From Flaccisagitta enflata (lineage: Eukaryota > Chaetognatha > Sagittoidea > Aphragmophora): DNA of 64,000 bases. Positions 1 to 10,749 of this stretch are shown here, one piece after another. Every line of letters starts with the position of its first letter. Within the stretch, counting starts at the first letter, position 1. A program made the position numbers and the translations under genes. The notes under the pieces were generated by a model. That model was not told the DNA's origin, made no database searches, and saw nothing but the letters and a program-made list of their open reading frames with translations. Location of the stretch: the NCBI GenBank assembly GCA_965153355.1, contig OZ231126.1, forward strand, positions 992,001-1,056,000. The letters are read 5' to 3'.

Positions 1-125
1 CTTACCACGACAGTAATTAGTTCTACCATGTTCCCAGCAACTGCTTACTTAAGGGGCTCGGGTACCACTGATCAACTGACCACCTGACCACCTGACCACC
101 TGACCACCTGACCACCTGAGGCTTT
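1..125 (+). repeat. Fragment of hairpin-family element with CTGACCAC tandem repeats
   Basis: The stretch ends in tandem copies of CTGACCAC (about 73-118) followed by GGCTTTTGCGACCATTTT. A similar end, GGGTACCGCTGACC then CTTTTGCGACTATTTT, occurs at 41440-41475 in a longer repeat element. I read this as the end of another copy, cut by the window edge. No gene is visible. Confidence 0.45.
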
Positions 126-490
126 TGCGACCATTTTTTCTCCTGCCATGTCTTTTCTTCTTTTCCCTTTTCTTTTTCAATTTCTGTTTTTATTTCATTT
201 TCATTTTCATTTTCATTTTCATTTTCATTTTCATTTTCATTTTCATTTCATTTTCATTTTCATTTTCATTTTCATTTCATTTTCATCTTTATTTTATTTT
301 ATTTTTTTCCATTTCATTTTCATTTCATTTCATTTTCATTTCCATTTTCATTTTCATTTTCATCTCTTATTTTCATTTTCATTTTCATTTTCATTTTCAT
401 TTTCATTTTCATTTTCATTTTCATTTTCATTTTCTTTTTCATTTTTCATTTTCATTTTCATTTTCATTTTCATTTTTCATTTTCATTTTA
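126..490 (+). repeat. (TTTTCA)n hexanucleotide tract
   Basis: About 360 bp of TTTTCA repeats with short TTTCA and TTTTTCA variants. The open frames across it encode only Phe/His/Ile/Ser runs and are not genes. Confidence 0.9.
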
Positions 491-1062
491 AGTCGCGTGC
501 TACGTGACTCTATAAGCCACTTTTTGGTCGGTTGGTCCGTCGGTCCATTGATCCGTCGGTCGGTCGGTCGGTCCGTAACAAAACTTTATAAAAGGCGTTT
601 CACACAAAATAAGGACAGTTTAAATGTTTTTGAATGTTTCTACGGCATTTATAAACCTCTACAAGCCACTTTTTGGTTGGTCAGTTGGTCTGTTGGTCTG
701 TCTGTCCGTCACAACGTTGTTTAAAGAGTGTTTCACCCAATTTAAAGACATTTTAAATGTTTTTGAATGTTTTCATGTCATTCATACAGCTCAATAAGCC
801 ACTTTCTGGTCCGTCTGTCTATCCGTTAGGGTGCCTTTTTTTTCCACCAAGGGTTTATTCCTGGGATGCGTGCATCTGTCTGTCCATCCTGTCCATACAT
901 CCATGCGTCCATCTGTCTGTCCATTGGTTTGTCACAAAGTTGATTTTAAGGCTTTTTGTTTTTAGGTTAAAGGTATTTTTAAAGGTTTTAGTCTGTTCAT
1001 CTGTCTGTCTGCGTGACTTTTCTGAAAGTGCCGACGCATGCGACTTAGGTCTAATGACCTGG
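491..1062 (+). mobile_element. Hairpin/ACGG element (HINE/pearl-like), copy 1
   Basis: It begins with AGTCGCGTGCTACGTGACT, a hairpin-forming palindrome, then CTATAAGCCACTTTTTGG and a GGTC/GTCC tetranucleotide core. It ends with GACTTAGGTCTAATGACC. The CCACTTTTTGG plus GTCC-rich module recurs three times inside (about 517, 668 and 799), so the copy is internally triplicated. Family assignment is by structure: terminal stem-loop plus ACGG-type microsatellite core, as described for Helentron-associated DINE-1/pearl elements. Confidence 0.55.
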
Positions 1063-1088
1063 TTTATTTTCATTTTATTTTTATTTTT

Positions 1089-1345
1089 AGTCGCGTGCTC
1101 ACGCGTACTCTATAAGCCACTTTTTGGTCCGTCAGTCCGTCCGTCCGTCCGTCGGTCGGTCCATCACAAAGTTGTTTAAAAGGCGTTTAATATGTTTTAA
1201 AGCCATTTTAAAGGTTTTAGGGTATCAATAAGAACCGGTTGGCTAAATCAAAGGTAATCTTTGAAATTCTAGTCGGTCTGCCTGTCTGTTTGTCCGACCT
1301 TTTGTGAAAATGCCGACGCACGCGTCTTAGGTCTAATGACCTTGT
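1089..1345 (+). mobile_element. Hairpin/ACGG element, copy 2
   Basis: It starts AGTCGCGTGCTCACGCG, followed by CTATAAGCCACTTTTTGG and a (GTCC)n core. It ends CGTCTTAGGTCTAATGACC then TTGT. The two ends match copy 1 and the copy at 20533-20771 on the same strand. Confidence 0.6.
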
Positions 1346-1426
1346 TTTTTCTTTTTCTTTTTCTTTTTCTTTTTCTTTTTCTTTTTCATTTTATTCAACT
1401 TCTTTTTCGGCTTCTTTTTTTCCTTA

Positions 1427-1650
1427 ACAAGTGACGCGGGGTCACAATATCGTTGGGGACGGGTGGGCATGGGTATTTTTTCAACCCCCATCCACACCCA
1501 ACCTCCACCCCCACACACAAACGTACACAAAAATTATAAAAAAATTCTCGTTTTTCCACTTATTTACTCCATCACCACGGACGGACCGACGGACGGACCA
1601 ACGGACCAACGGACGGACAAAGCCTCTTATAGAGTTGCGTGTCCGCAACT
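1427..1650 (-). mobile_element. Hairpin/ACGG element, copy 3 (inverted)
   Basis: In reverse orientation it carries the ACAAG-type end at 1427, a GGACGGGTGGGCA block, a (GGAC)n core, and the terminal palindrome AGTTGCGTGTCCGCAACT at 1633-1650 followed by AAAAA. The GTTGCG hairpin subtype also occurs at 49741 and 57494. Confidence 0.55.
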
Positions 1651-1799
1651 AAAAACTTGACTTCACTGGCTGCAACCCTACTACACTAATCATTGACTAG
1701 ATTCTGAGATTGGATGTTAATTTGGTAATCTTTACTCCTACAGAAGTGGATTTCATAATTTCAACGGATCGTATCGAACAAGTTTTATCATTTCTGGAG

Positions 1800-2060
1800 T
1801 CTGGTTAAGATCCCATTTTCAATTGATTACCTTTTCTTCCATTTTCAATGAATTATCTTTTCTTCCATTTTCAATGAATTACCTTTTCTTCCATTGTCAG
1901 TCATTTACTGCTCCTCCCACCATCAATTGAATACCTTTTTTCCCATTTTCAATTAATTACCTTATCTTCCGTTTGAAATCATTTCCTTTCCTATTCACCC
2001 ATTTTCATTAAATTACCTTTTCTCCCATTATCATTGATTACCTTTTCTCCCATTTGCGAT
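1800..2060 (+). repeat. ~30 bp minisatellite
   Basis: Imperfect tandem repeats of an ATTACCTTTTCTTCCATTTT-CAATGA unit of about 30 bp. No coding potential is seen. Confidence 0.75.
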
Positions 2061-2104
2061 GGGAGGGCGAAAGTGAGAAGAGTAAGAAGAGAAAGAAGAA
2101 CGCA

Positions 2105-2345
2105 CGGCACCACCACATTATACCTTAATTAAGCACACCACATTATACCTTAATTAAGTACACCACAATATACCTTAATTAGGCACACCACAATATACCT
2201 TAATTAGGCACATCATATTAGACTTTGATGTTTCACACCACATTATACCTTTATTTAGCACATCGCAATTCACCTTAAGCACACCACATTATACCTTTCC
2301 GAGCGCATCATATCATAACCTCATTAATTTCACCTTATTATACCA
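2105..2345 (+). repeat. ~25 bp minisatellite (CACACCACATTATACCTTAA)
   Basis: About nine imperfect copies of a unit containing CACCACATTATACCTTAATT. Later copies have decayed. Confidence 0.75.
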
Positions 2346-3756
2346 TGATTTTTCGACATGTCATTTACAGCTGGGCTTAACTAGAGCGCGTAGCAAGGGA
2401 CTTGGCAAAATGATGCCTTACAATAATCAATTAAACCTGCCTTATTGCCAAAGTAAAAATAACTAAAAAATCTTTTGAGGAACACCAAAATGTAAACTTT
2501 ATAAGTGGGTATGTCTTTTTAGCGGGTGCGCTCTAGCAATGCTCCACTGTTCCAACGTTTTTTGATTGACCAAGATGAATTTACTCCCAATGAAATTTCA
2601 ATCTTTTTTACAAACCCTTGAAAGAAACTATTGACAGAAAAGTAGATGATCCCATAGAAGTAGCAACTAGTGAGTAGCAACCGTAATTTTGCTTTAATGA
2701 TTTCTGGCAGAAAGATAGATTCTATCACTACCAAAGGGCACAGGGAGTACCACGCCAAACAGGACCAAAGAAAACAATATATCTCAACTTCTATAAATAA
2801 TAGAATGATTTTATAAAAAGGTTCAGATAGCTCTTGAAAAATGATTTTTGTATCTGCATTTTGTTAAAGGCTCATTAAAAAGATGGAATCCTTCTGTATT
2901 GTTTACAGCAAAGTATGGTTTTTACATTGAGTTTTTGCTTGTTTTGTTGTGTTTTGACAAGCATCCTTTTATCCCACCGTCGTTTCTAAAAAAATGATAC
3001 AATTTTGACAAAGGTTATGAGAGAATCCAGATCTTCAGTGTCCTAGCTAAACTGGCATCCATTTCTGACCATTTTTTGTCATCTATATTTGTATGTGGCA
3101 TAGATTTTCCAAGGAAAATCCTTTTGTTGGGATGGAAATTAGCATTTTATGGCAAAAAAATGGTTTTGCTGAGGATATATGTTAACCATGACTAGCAAAA
3201 GTCTGTATCATTTAAAAATTGTCTCAAATTATCTCTCAGAGACAGTTTTCAGAAATGATTTTGCACTTCTAAAAGCAGAAATATATCGTTTTCTTTTGTC
3301 CTGTTTGATGTGAAACACCCTGTATTTGAAATGCCTTCCGGGTTGTACCTTATCGCTTGAATCAGATGGTAAAGCAAATGTCAGGAGGGTCAGCTTTGAT
3401 AACATGATACACGGAATGATTACATTATACCTACCGTGAGGGGGGGGAGTTGAACAATAGAAAATGTAAGGATCAATGGAAGTTCAAACCAAATTTTGTA
3501 GCATGATCACTAAGCAATACCGTAACTATACATAATTTCTTAAGTCATACATGTAATAAACTCCGAAGCTTATTCTTATGACATAACTAAAAAGCAAATA
3601 CTCACATGTAGTAAAGTGAAAGTCTTTTAATCCTAACCGTGTATAACAATTCTGGAAAAGGCTCAGGCCAAGTGTCAAAAAAGACCTGGAAAGGGTAAAG
3701 AAACGTGGATTTCTCTGAAAATTATTTATCTGATTTGAATCAAGTGTGCGAGCTTG

Positions 3757-3760
<4 letters not shown>
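2346..3760. other. Unassigned interval, no gene recognised
   Basis: About 1.4 kb of non-repetitive AT-rich sequence. Short open frames exist (for example minus strand 2519-2758) but show no family signature and no convincing splice sites. An intron or intergenic DNA is most likely. Confidence 0.5.

Positions 3761-3794
<34 letters not shown>
3761..3794 (+). repeat. (GT)n microsatellite
   Basis: A pure GT dinucleotide run. Confidence 0.9.
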
Positions 3795-3795
<1 letters not shown>

Positions 3796-3944
3796 CATGA
3801 TCTGAATATTACATACCGTTCTGTTGATCATGGTAAATGTCAGCAGTTTCCATTCCGAATTTGCGACCAGAACTGAAGTATCAACTGGATGATCAGAAAC
3901 TCTCAAATCGACCACCAATCCATTGTAACTCCAAGATCCTAATC

Positions 3945-4065
3945 TGAATGATGAGTAATGAATGATGAATGATGAGTTATGAACGATAAATGATGAATGA
4001 TAAATGATGAATAATAAATCAGGAAAGAGGAAGGATACCTGATGAACGATACATGATGAATGATT

Positions 4066-4110
<45 letters not shown>

Positions 4111-4285
4111 AATGAATGAGAAAGAGGAAGGATGAATGATGAATAATAGATGATAAATGATGAATGAGGAATGATGAATGATGAATGATGAATGAGGAAA
4201 GAGGAAGGAAAAATGATGAACGATGAATGATAAATCATGAATGATGAATGATGAATGAGTAATTATGTATGAGGAAAGATGAAGG

Positions 4286-4316
<31 letters not shown>

Positions 4317-4395
4317 GAGAATGAATGATGAATGATGAATGATGAATGAAGCAAGAGAAAGTATAGATGATGAATGATGAATAATGAATGATTCC
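3945..4395 (+). repeat. (TGAATGA)n heptanucleotide repeat
   Basis: About 450 bp of TGAATGA units with decayed interruptions such as GAGGAAAGAGGAAGGA. Long open frames across it (Ser-Phe-Ile-Ile-His repeats on the minus strand) reflect the 7 bp period. Confidence 0.9.
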
Positions 4396-4555
4396 CCACG
4401 ATTCTAATCTAGATAATCAATTTGTCTGTCAGTCTGTCAGTCTTCCAATCTCTTACCTAATGTGGCATTTCTGTCTATCAAATGGAAAGAAGCTGATGTC
4501 GATGTCGCAACGAGTTTGCAGTCTCACAGGAACTGGCCAGTGTACCTGCGAAAAA

Positions 4556-5045
4556 AAGAAAATCTAAAAAAACAAAACCAAAAACCAAAAACCAAAAACC
4601 AAAAACCAAAAACCAAAAACCAAAAACCAAAAACTAAAAACCAAAAACCAAAAACCAAAAAAATAAAACAAAAACAAAAAAACAAAAAACAAAAGACAAA
4701 AACAAAAAAAAACAAAAAAAAAACAAAAACAAAAACAAATCAAAAACAAAACCAAAACAAAACAAAAATGAAAACAAAAAACAAAAAACAAAAAAACAAA
4801 AAACAAAACAAAAACAAAAACAAAAGAACAAAAACAGAAACAAAACAAAAACAAAAAACAAAAAAACAACAAAAACAAAAACAAAAACAAAAACAAAAAA
4901 CAAAAACAAAAAAAAAAAAAACAAAAAAAAACAAAAACAAGAAACATAAAACAAGAAACAAAAACAAAAAAAAAAAAAAAAAAAAAAACAAAAACAAAAA
5001 ACAAAAAACAAAACAAAAAACAAAAAACAAAAACAAAACAACAAG
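4556..5045 (+). repeat. A-rich (AAAAACC/AAAAACA)n tract
   Basis: It starts as AACCAAAA units and drifts into AAAAACA. Lys/Gln/Asn frames on plus and Phe/Leu/Val frames on minus are low-complexity artefacts. Confidence 0.9.
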
Positions 5046-5104
5046 GCCAACAATTCAGTTATGGGACAAAAATAACTGAACTGACCTGACTCCTTATTGT
5101 ATCT

Positions 5105-5765
5105 TTTTATCGAAAACCAGACTTAAACGCAACCCAAAACATACCCAAACCAGACTCAAACGAGACTCAAACCAGACTCAAACAAGACTCAAACGAGACT
5201 CAAACCAGAATTAAACCAGACCGAAAACAGACCTAAATCAGACATAAACCAGACATAAACCAGACATAAACCAGATTTAAGCCAGACTCAAACCAGACTC
5301 AAACCAGACTCAATCCAGACTCAAACCAGACTCAAACCAGACTCAAACCAGACTCAAACCAGACTCAAACCAGACTCAAACTAGACTCAAACCAGACCTA
5401 AACCAGACTTAAACCAGGCTCAAACCAGGCTCAAACCAGGCTCAAACCAGGCTCAAACCAGGCTCAAACCAGAAACAAACCAGACTCAAACCAGACTCAA
5501 AGGAGACTCAAACCAGAATGAAACCAAACCAAAACCAGACCAAAACCAGACCAAAACCAGACCAAAACGAGACCTAAATCAGACCTAAATCAAACATAAA
5601 CCAGACAAAAACCAGACATACACCAGACCTAAACCAGACATAAATCAGACATGAACCAGTCTTAAACCAGACTTAAACCAGACTTAACCAGACTTAAACC
5701 ATGCTTAAACCAGACTTAAACCAGACTTAAACCAGACTTAAACCAGACTTAAACCATACTTATCT
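5105..5765 (+). repeat. 11 bp satellite, AAACCAGACTC units
   Basis: About 60 tandem copies of AAACCAGACTC/AAACCAGACTT variants, including an AACCAGGCTCA sub-block near 5415-5465. The reverse complement, AAGTCTGGTTT, is close to the AAGTCTGGTCT unit of the 28.9-31.7 kb satellite, so the two arrays are probably related. Confidence 0.85.
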
Positions 5766-6430
5766 TTAATATCATTTCAACCAGCAGACTTTAACCAGCA
5801 GACTTAAACCATTAGACCAGCGGACTTAAACCATTAGGTTTAAACCAGCAGACTTAAACCAGCAGACTTAAACCAGCAGATTTAAACCAGCAGACTTTAA
5901 CCAGCAGACTTAACCCATTAGATTTAAACCAGCAGACTTAAACCAGCAGATTTAAACCAGCAGATTTAAACCAGCAGACTTTAACCATCAGACTTTACCC
6001 AGCAGACTTTAACCAGCAGACTTTATGACCAAAGATGACCATAGATGACCAAAAATGACCAAAATGACCAAAAACGACCGAAAACGTCCAAAAATGACCA
6101 AAAATGACCAAAATGACCAAAAATGATCCAAAATGACCAAAATGACAAAAATGATCAAAATGATCAAAATGACCAAAAATCACCCAAAATGACCAAAAAT
6201 GACCAAAAATGACCTAAAATGACCTAAAATGACCTAAAATGACCAAAAATGACCAAAAATGACCAAAATGACCAAAATGACCAAAATGACCAAAAATGAC
6301 CAAAAATGACCAAAAATGACCAAAAATGACCAAAAATGACCAAAAATGACCAAAAATGACCAAAAATGACCAAAAATAATCAAAAATGATCAAAAATGAC
6401 CAAAATGACCAAAATGACCAAAATGACCAA
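5766..6430 (+). repeat. CAGCAGACTTAAAC and ATGACCAAAA minisatellites
   Basis: Up to about 6030 the unit is a 14-15 bp AGCAGACTTAAACC. From 6030 it becomes a 9-10 bp ATGACCAAAA unit. The switch is abrupt, and the array runs directly into the hairpin element at 6431-6608. Confidence 0.85.
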
Positions 6431-6608
6431 AACTAACAAAAAATAACCAAAAATGACTAAAAGCAACCAATAATTCCCAAAAACAACAAAAAAATGACTC
6501 AAAATAACTCCAGACGACCCAAAAAGACGAAAAAAAGCAAAGTGTTACGGATGGACCGACGGACCGACGGACCGACGGAGCGGGTTGTAGAGTCGCGTGC
6601 ACGCGACT
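6431..6608 (-). mobile_element. Hairpin/ACGG element, copy 4 (inverted)
   Basis: Read on the minus strand it starts with the perfect palindrome AGTCGCGTGCACGCGACT (6591-6608), then CTACAACCCGCTCCG, a GTCGGTCC core and GTCATTTT-rich sequence continuing into the ATGACCAAAA array. The copy at 20266 has the same order of modules, so the minisatellite seems to be part of, or to grow out of, the element. Confidence 0.6.
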
Positions 6609-6693
6609 AAAAAACAAAAAACAAAAAACAAAAAACAAAAAACAAAAACAAAAGCCAATAGCCAAAAGCCAATAGCCAAAAGCCAAAAACCAA

Positions 6694-6754
6694 CAACAAG
6701 CAAGATCACCTCGCCGTCTGAATCAATGATGACGTTACCACCTTCTTACCCGGT
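6694..6754 (+). CDS. Candidate duplicated coding segment, copy 1 (PPSY motif)
   Basis: This short segment reads ITSPSESMMTLPPSYPV before entering poly-Thr (ACA)n. A second copy sits after the AAC tract at 7341. Between the two, the shared codons differ at CCG/CCA, TCA/TCG, TCT/TCG and TAC/TAT, all third-position synonymous changes, plus one Ile/Val at the edge. That suggests former or current selection on a protein. PPSY is a PPxY-type WW-domain ligand motif. No family is recognised and exon boundaries are unclear. Confidence 0.3.
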
Positions 6755-6783
6755 TACAACAACAACAACAACAACAACAACAA

Positions 6784-6866
<83 letters not shown>

Positions 6867-6945
6867 ACAACAACAACAACAACTACAAGTCTACAACTAC
6901 AACAACAATAACAACAACAACAACAACAACAATAACTACAAGTCG

Positions 6946-7035
<90 letters not shown>

Positions 7036-7143
7036 CACCACAACAACACACCACAACAACACACCACAACAACACACCACAACAACACACCACAACAACA
7101 CACCACAACAACACACCACAACAACAACAACAACAACAACAAC

Positions 7144-7230
<87 letters not shown>

Positions 7231-7267
7231 GCAACAACAAAAACAACAACAACAACAACAACAACAC

Positions 7268-7339
<72 letters not shown>
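6755..7339 (+). repeat. (AAC)n tract, ~585 bp, with (CACACCACAACAA)n block
   Basis: Nearly pure AAC trinucleotides, interrupted at about 7033-7125 by seven CACACCACAACAA-type units. Every reading frame is open (Thr, Asn, Gln; Cys, Val, Leu on minus), so none is evidence of a gene. It is bracketed by a ~50 bp direct repeat (6700-6753 and 7343-7393). Confidence 0.95.
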
Positions 7340-7340
7340 T

Positions 7341-7460
7341 GTCACCTCGCCATCTGAATCGATGATGACGTTACCACCTTCGTATCCGGTTATGAGGCCA
7401 GAGACGCTGTCATCAGCGCTGACAAAAATAAAAAGACAAAGGAATGATCACAAGCAATGA
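7341..7460 (+). CDS. Candidate duplicated coding segment, copy 2, C-terminal
   Basis: The frame runs from CAA-encoded Gln residues through a His into VTSPSESMMTLPPSYPV, then MRPETLSSALTKIK and a basic tail ending at TGA (7458-7460). It matches copy 1 with synonymous-only differences in the core. A glutamine run followed by a non-repetitive tail and a stop is compatible with the last exon of a polyQ protein, but no upstream exon was found and the repeat itself may be non-coding. No family is recognised. Confidence 0.3.
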   Translation, partial: VTSPSESMMTLPPSYPVMRPETLSSALTKIKRQRNDHKQ

Positions 7461-7553
7461 CAGCATAAAAGATTCGTTACACTGTAGTAGAATGACTGCT
7501 AGTCCCCAGCCAAAAGCAAAGGAGATGTACAATACATTTGTTACTCCATTTTT

Positions 7554-7640
7554 AGTCGCGGACACGCGACTTTAAACCCCGCTTTGTCCATCCGTCCGTC
7601 CGTCCATCCGTCTGTCCGTTGGTCTGTCGGTCCATCACAC
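7554..7640 (+). mobile_element. Hairpin/ACGG element, copy 5
   Basis: Starts with the palindrome AGTCGCGGACACGCGACT (7554-7571), followed by TTAAACCCCGCTTTG and a GTCCATCC/GTCCGTCC core. The far end is not clear. Confidence 0.5.
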
Positions 7641-7794
7641 TTTTACTTTTTTTTATCAATTTTATTTCTTTAAGTTATCTAAAGTCATTTAAGGGTATAC
7701 TGAGTAACTATACTGAAAACTATTTTGAATTCTGAATTGAATAAAAAATCAACATGTTTCACATGAATGCATCCGTCATTGTAAATGGACTTTA

Positions 7795-7945
7795 CTTACT
7801 TGTTGTATATGAATATATCTGGAAGCCAAATGAGTGAAGATGGAACATGAATTTTGTAAATGATCAGTGTTTATTACAGATGATCTACTTACTTGTTGTA
7901 TATGAATATATCTGGAAGCCAAATGAGTGAAGATGGAACATAAAT
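7795..7945 (+). repeat. ~93 bp tandem duplication
   Basis: The segment TTACTTGTTGTATATGAATA with its ATATCTGGAAGCCAAATGAG continuation occurs at about 7795 and again at about 7889. No coding signal is seen. Confidence 0.8.
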
Positions 7946-8058
7946 TTCGTTGACACGATATTCAGTCTTGTTCCATTTAAGACGTTCATCTGACCAATAC
8001 TATAAGGAAAAAAAAAAAACTACTTTACTAAAGTTTGACTAGTTTAACAGCTAAACAG

Positions 8059-8365
8059 TAGGGTGGTCCCGAATTGGGTCAAATTTCATATATTGATATA
8101 CTTGAGCCCTTAGCTCAAATGTTCAATAAAAGAAGGATTTCTCACAAGCTGGGGTGTGAAATCAAACAAGAGACATTGTCGGCAAAACCATAGGCTTGCT
8201 ATAGGGATATTTTCATTGCCCTAGGAAGCCTATTGTTTTGCCGCCATGGTTTAATCTTCAAATTCAGACCTCTATTTGTGGGAAAACCTTCTTATTTGAT
8301 ACATTTGTGCAAAAATCTAGAGTATATCATTTTTTGAAATTTGACCCTATTTCGTGACCACTCTA
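8059..8365 (+). mobile_element. hAT-like MITE 'TAGGGTGGTC', copy A
   Basis: A 307 bp element beginning TAGGGTGGTCCCGAATTGGG and ending with its imperfect complement (CCCTATTTCGTGACCACTCTA). The two halves are homologous over about 110 bp, so it can fold into a hairpin. It is flanked by an exact 8 bp duplication CTAAACAG (8051-8058 and 8366-8373). An 8 bp TSD with short TIRs is the hAT hallmark. A second copy in opposite orientation lies at 54101-54409. Confidence 0.85.
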
Positions 8366-8464
8366 CTAAACAGTGGTTTACAAGAATCCTGACCAAAGCT
8401 ATCAAAAAGACACGTGATGAGAACTTGTTGATTTTTCCACTGGCTTCCTCAAGCAATGTCTTTT

Positions 8465-8532
8465 TAGTAGCGGACAGCGACTCCTATCATTGCTGGGTCG
8501 GTAGGTCCGTCCGTCCATCGGTCCGTCACGTT
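8465..8532 (+). mobile_element. Hairpin/ACGG element remnant
   Basis: A decayed hairpin (AGTAGCGGACAGCGACT) is followed by GGTCGGTAGGTCCGTCCG. The rest of the element is not recognisable. Confidence 0.4.
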
Positions 8533-8689
8533 TTCAAGTTGTTTTCCACCCTTGTCCCTCTTTCGGTGACTGGGGGCAGCGTATGTGGCCTTGTTTGTTG
8601 GACTTACCATATCAATCCATACATTTGTTGTCATAAACTGATTCCGTTCATTCTGTTTAGAAAAAGGAAATGAAAAAAGAAAAATTCTG

Positions 8690-9475
8690 ACTGCGAATGC
8701 AAAGAAATCATCCTGCCGTTACTTGACACAACTGGATGGACCTGGCCTGACATAAGTCTAACTTACCAACGAAACGATCTGAGTGGGTACGAGGCTAGAT
8801 TTAACTTTAACTGTATCCGCCGGATGTATAACTGGCCTGACGGACCTGGCCTGACGTTAGTGTAAATTACCAACAAAACGATCTGAGTGAGTACGAGGCC
8901 AAAATTAACTTTTACTGTATCCGCCGGATGTATAACTGGCCCGACGGACCTGGCCTGATGTTAGTGTAAATTACCAACAAAACGATCTGAGTGAGTACGA
9001 GGCCAAATTTAACTTTAACTGTATCCGCCGGATCGATAACTGGACAGACGGACCTTGCCTGACATTAGTGTAACTTACCAACAAAATGATCTGAGTGAGT
9101 ATGAGGCCAAATTCAACTTTAACTGTATCCGCTGGATCAATAACTGGACGGACGGACCTGGCCTGACGTTAGTGTAAATTACCAACAAAACGATCTGAGT
9201 GAGTACGAGGCCAAATTTAACTTTAACTGTATCCGCCGGATCGATAACTGGATGGAAGGACCTTGCCTGACATTAGTGTAACTTAGCAACAAAACGATCT
9301 GAGTGAGTACGAGGCCAAATTTAACTTTAACTGTATCCACCGGATCAATAACTGGAGAGACGGACCTTGCCTGACATTAGTGTAACTTACCAACGAAACG
9401 ATCTGAGTGAGTACGAGGCCAAATTTGACTTTGACTGTATCCGCCGGATCGATAACTGGACGGACGGACCGCATG
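8690..9475 (+). repeat. ~105 bp tandem repeat, seven copies
   Basis: The unit contains ACGATCTGAGTGAGTACGAG, then GGCCAAATTTAACTTTAACT, GTATCCGCCGGAT and GGACGGACCTGGCCTGAC. Copies of CGATCTGAG recur about every 105 bp. The unit carries a short GGAC run like the hairpin family but lacks the hairpin. Confidence 0.9.
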
Positions 9476-9755
9476 TAATTGTTGAAAAGTCGCCGTTGAA
9501 GTTTGTATTCTGGTCCTTTGCCTCCTGCAATGGATGATTATTGGTATAATTGTCCTAATTGGTCTAATGGTCCCATCCGCATCATGCCACGATGCTCAGG
9601 AGCCGAGTTATATAGGTTTCCTATGTTGCATTCCAAAAAAAAAAATCATACTGTAAATCCTTTTCCCACTGACATAATTACCGTTGATTTCCGAAACGAG
9701 TAGAAAAGCAGAAAAGAATGTCATCCAAAATAGTCGACTTCCAACAGCCTGAAAA
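9476..9755. other. Unassigned interval
   Basis: No repeat or gene signature is recognised here. Confidence 0.4.
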
Positions 9756-9960
9756 CCTCCACAAACATCGCCTACGAGTAAACTTTTCATTCTGAAATGG
9801 TAAGAAATGATGAAAATGAAAGATAGATTGTGTAGAAGCAATTATATGATAAGAACCAAGATTAACCTCCACAAACATTGCCTACGAATAAACTATTCAT
9901 TCTGAAATGGTAAGAAAAAATTAAAAAATAGACTTAGTAGAATCAATCATGAGATAGGCT
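9756..9960 (+). repeat. ~110 bp tandem duplication
   Basis: AACCTCCACAAACATCGCCT with its CATTCTGAAATGGTAAG continuation occurs twice (about 9754 and 9864), diverged by several substitutions. Confidence 0.7.
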
Positions 9961-10023
9961 TTACTTTCTTTGGCTGGTTTTAAAAAGTTAAGCGTGCCTA
10001 ACAGACCGATCGAACGATTGAAG

Positions 10024-10350
10024 GGACTCTTAAGGGAACTGAGATAAAAAAATAAGATGATATTGGCGGTGCTGTGACAAAGATAGCATCAATGCAGCAG
10101 GAATTAGTTCTTGATAATCACAATGGAGTACAGACGGACGGACGGACGGAGACTGACGAACAGACGGACGGACGGACGGACGGACGACGGACGGACGGCC
10201 GGACGGACCGACGAACGACGGACGGGACTCTTACGGGAACTGAGATAAAAAAATAAGATGATATTGGCGGTGCTGTGACAAAGATAGCATCAATGCAGCA
10301 GGAATTAGTTCTTGATAATCACAATGGAGTACAGACGGACGGACGGACGG
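10024..10350 (+). repeat. 201 bp duplication with (ACGG)n core
   Basis: GGAACTGAGATAAAAAAATA through GGAGTACAGACGGACGG is present twice, offset by 201 bp. The first copy ends in a long, irregular (ACGG)n block with GACT/GAAC interruptions. The second ends in a shorter pure one. The copies are nearly identical, so the duplication is recent. Confidence 0.85.
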
Positions 10351-10698
10351 ACGGACGGACACATTCCCCTTTCGTCCCCTTCGCGACCGCTGCGCGCTGT
10401 CCAGAAAGATATTCATCGGGGTTCCGAGCAAGTTGAAGAGTTTTTCCGAAACAACCATTTCTTTTTATCATTTTTAGATGATGCGATTGACTTTGTCGGC
10501 TTTTAATCTACAATTTCTTTCGAGTTATCCATGGCATAGCAGTATTATTGAGATGATCACAATATAAAAGCCGCTAGATTGTTTCAATTTGTTGCTCAGT
10601 AATGATTTATGCAAATAATGGTTTAAATCATGATAAAACGGAAAATTGTGTTTGAAAGAGGTCAAAAATAATTTCAAAAGTAAACGGAAGTAAGCTCT

Positions 10699-10717
10699 GC
10701 TTCTTCTTCTTCTTCTT

Positions 10718-10749
<32 letters not shown>

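Noticed and set aside
1633-1650. Terminal palindromes read as factor-independent terminators
   Set aside because: The hairpin plus A/T run resembles a bacterial terminator, but the context is a eukaryotic dispersed element and copies occur in both orientations.
6746-7345. Long open frames of Cys, Val, Leu, Thr, Asn or Gln runs in AAC/TTG tracts (also 14339-14800 and 48392-48649)
   Set aside because: A pure trinucleotide repeat is open in every frame on both strands; there is no independent coding evidence.
3939-9475. CRISPR-like impression from regularly spaced repeats
   Set aside because: Units are contiguous or diverged tandem repeats without unique spacers of constant length, and the genome is eukaryotic.
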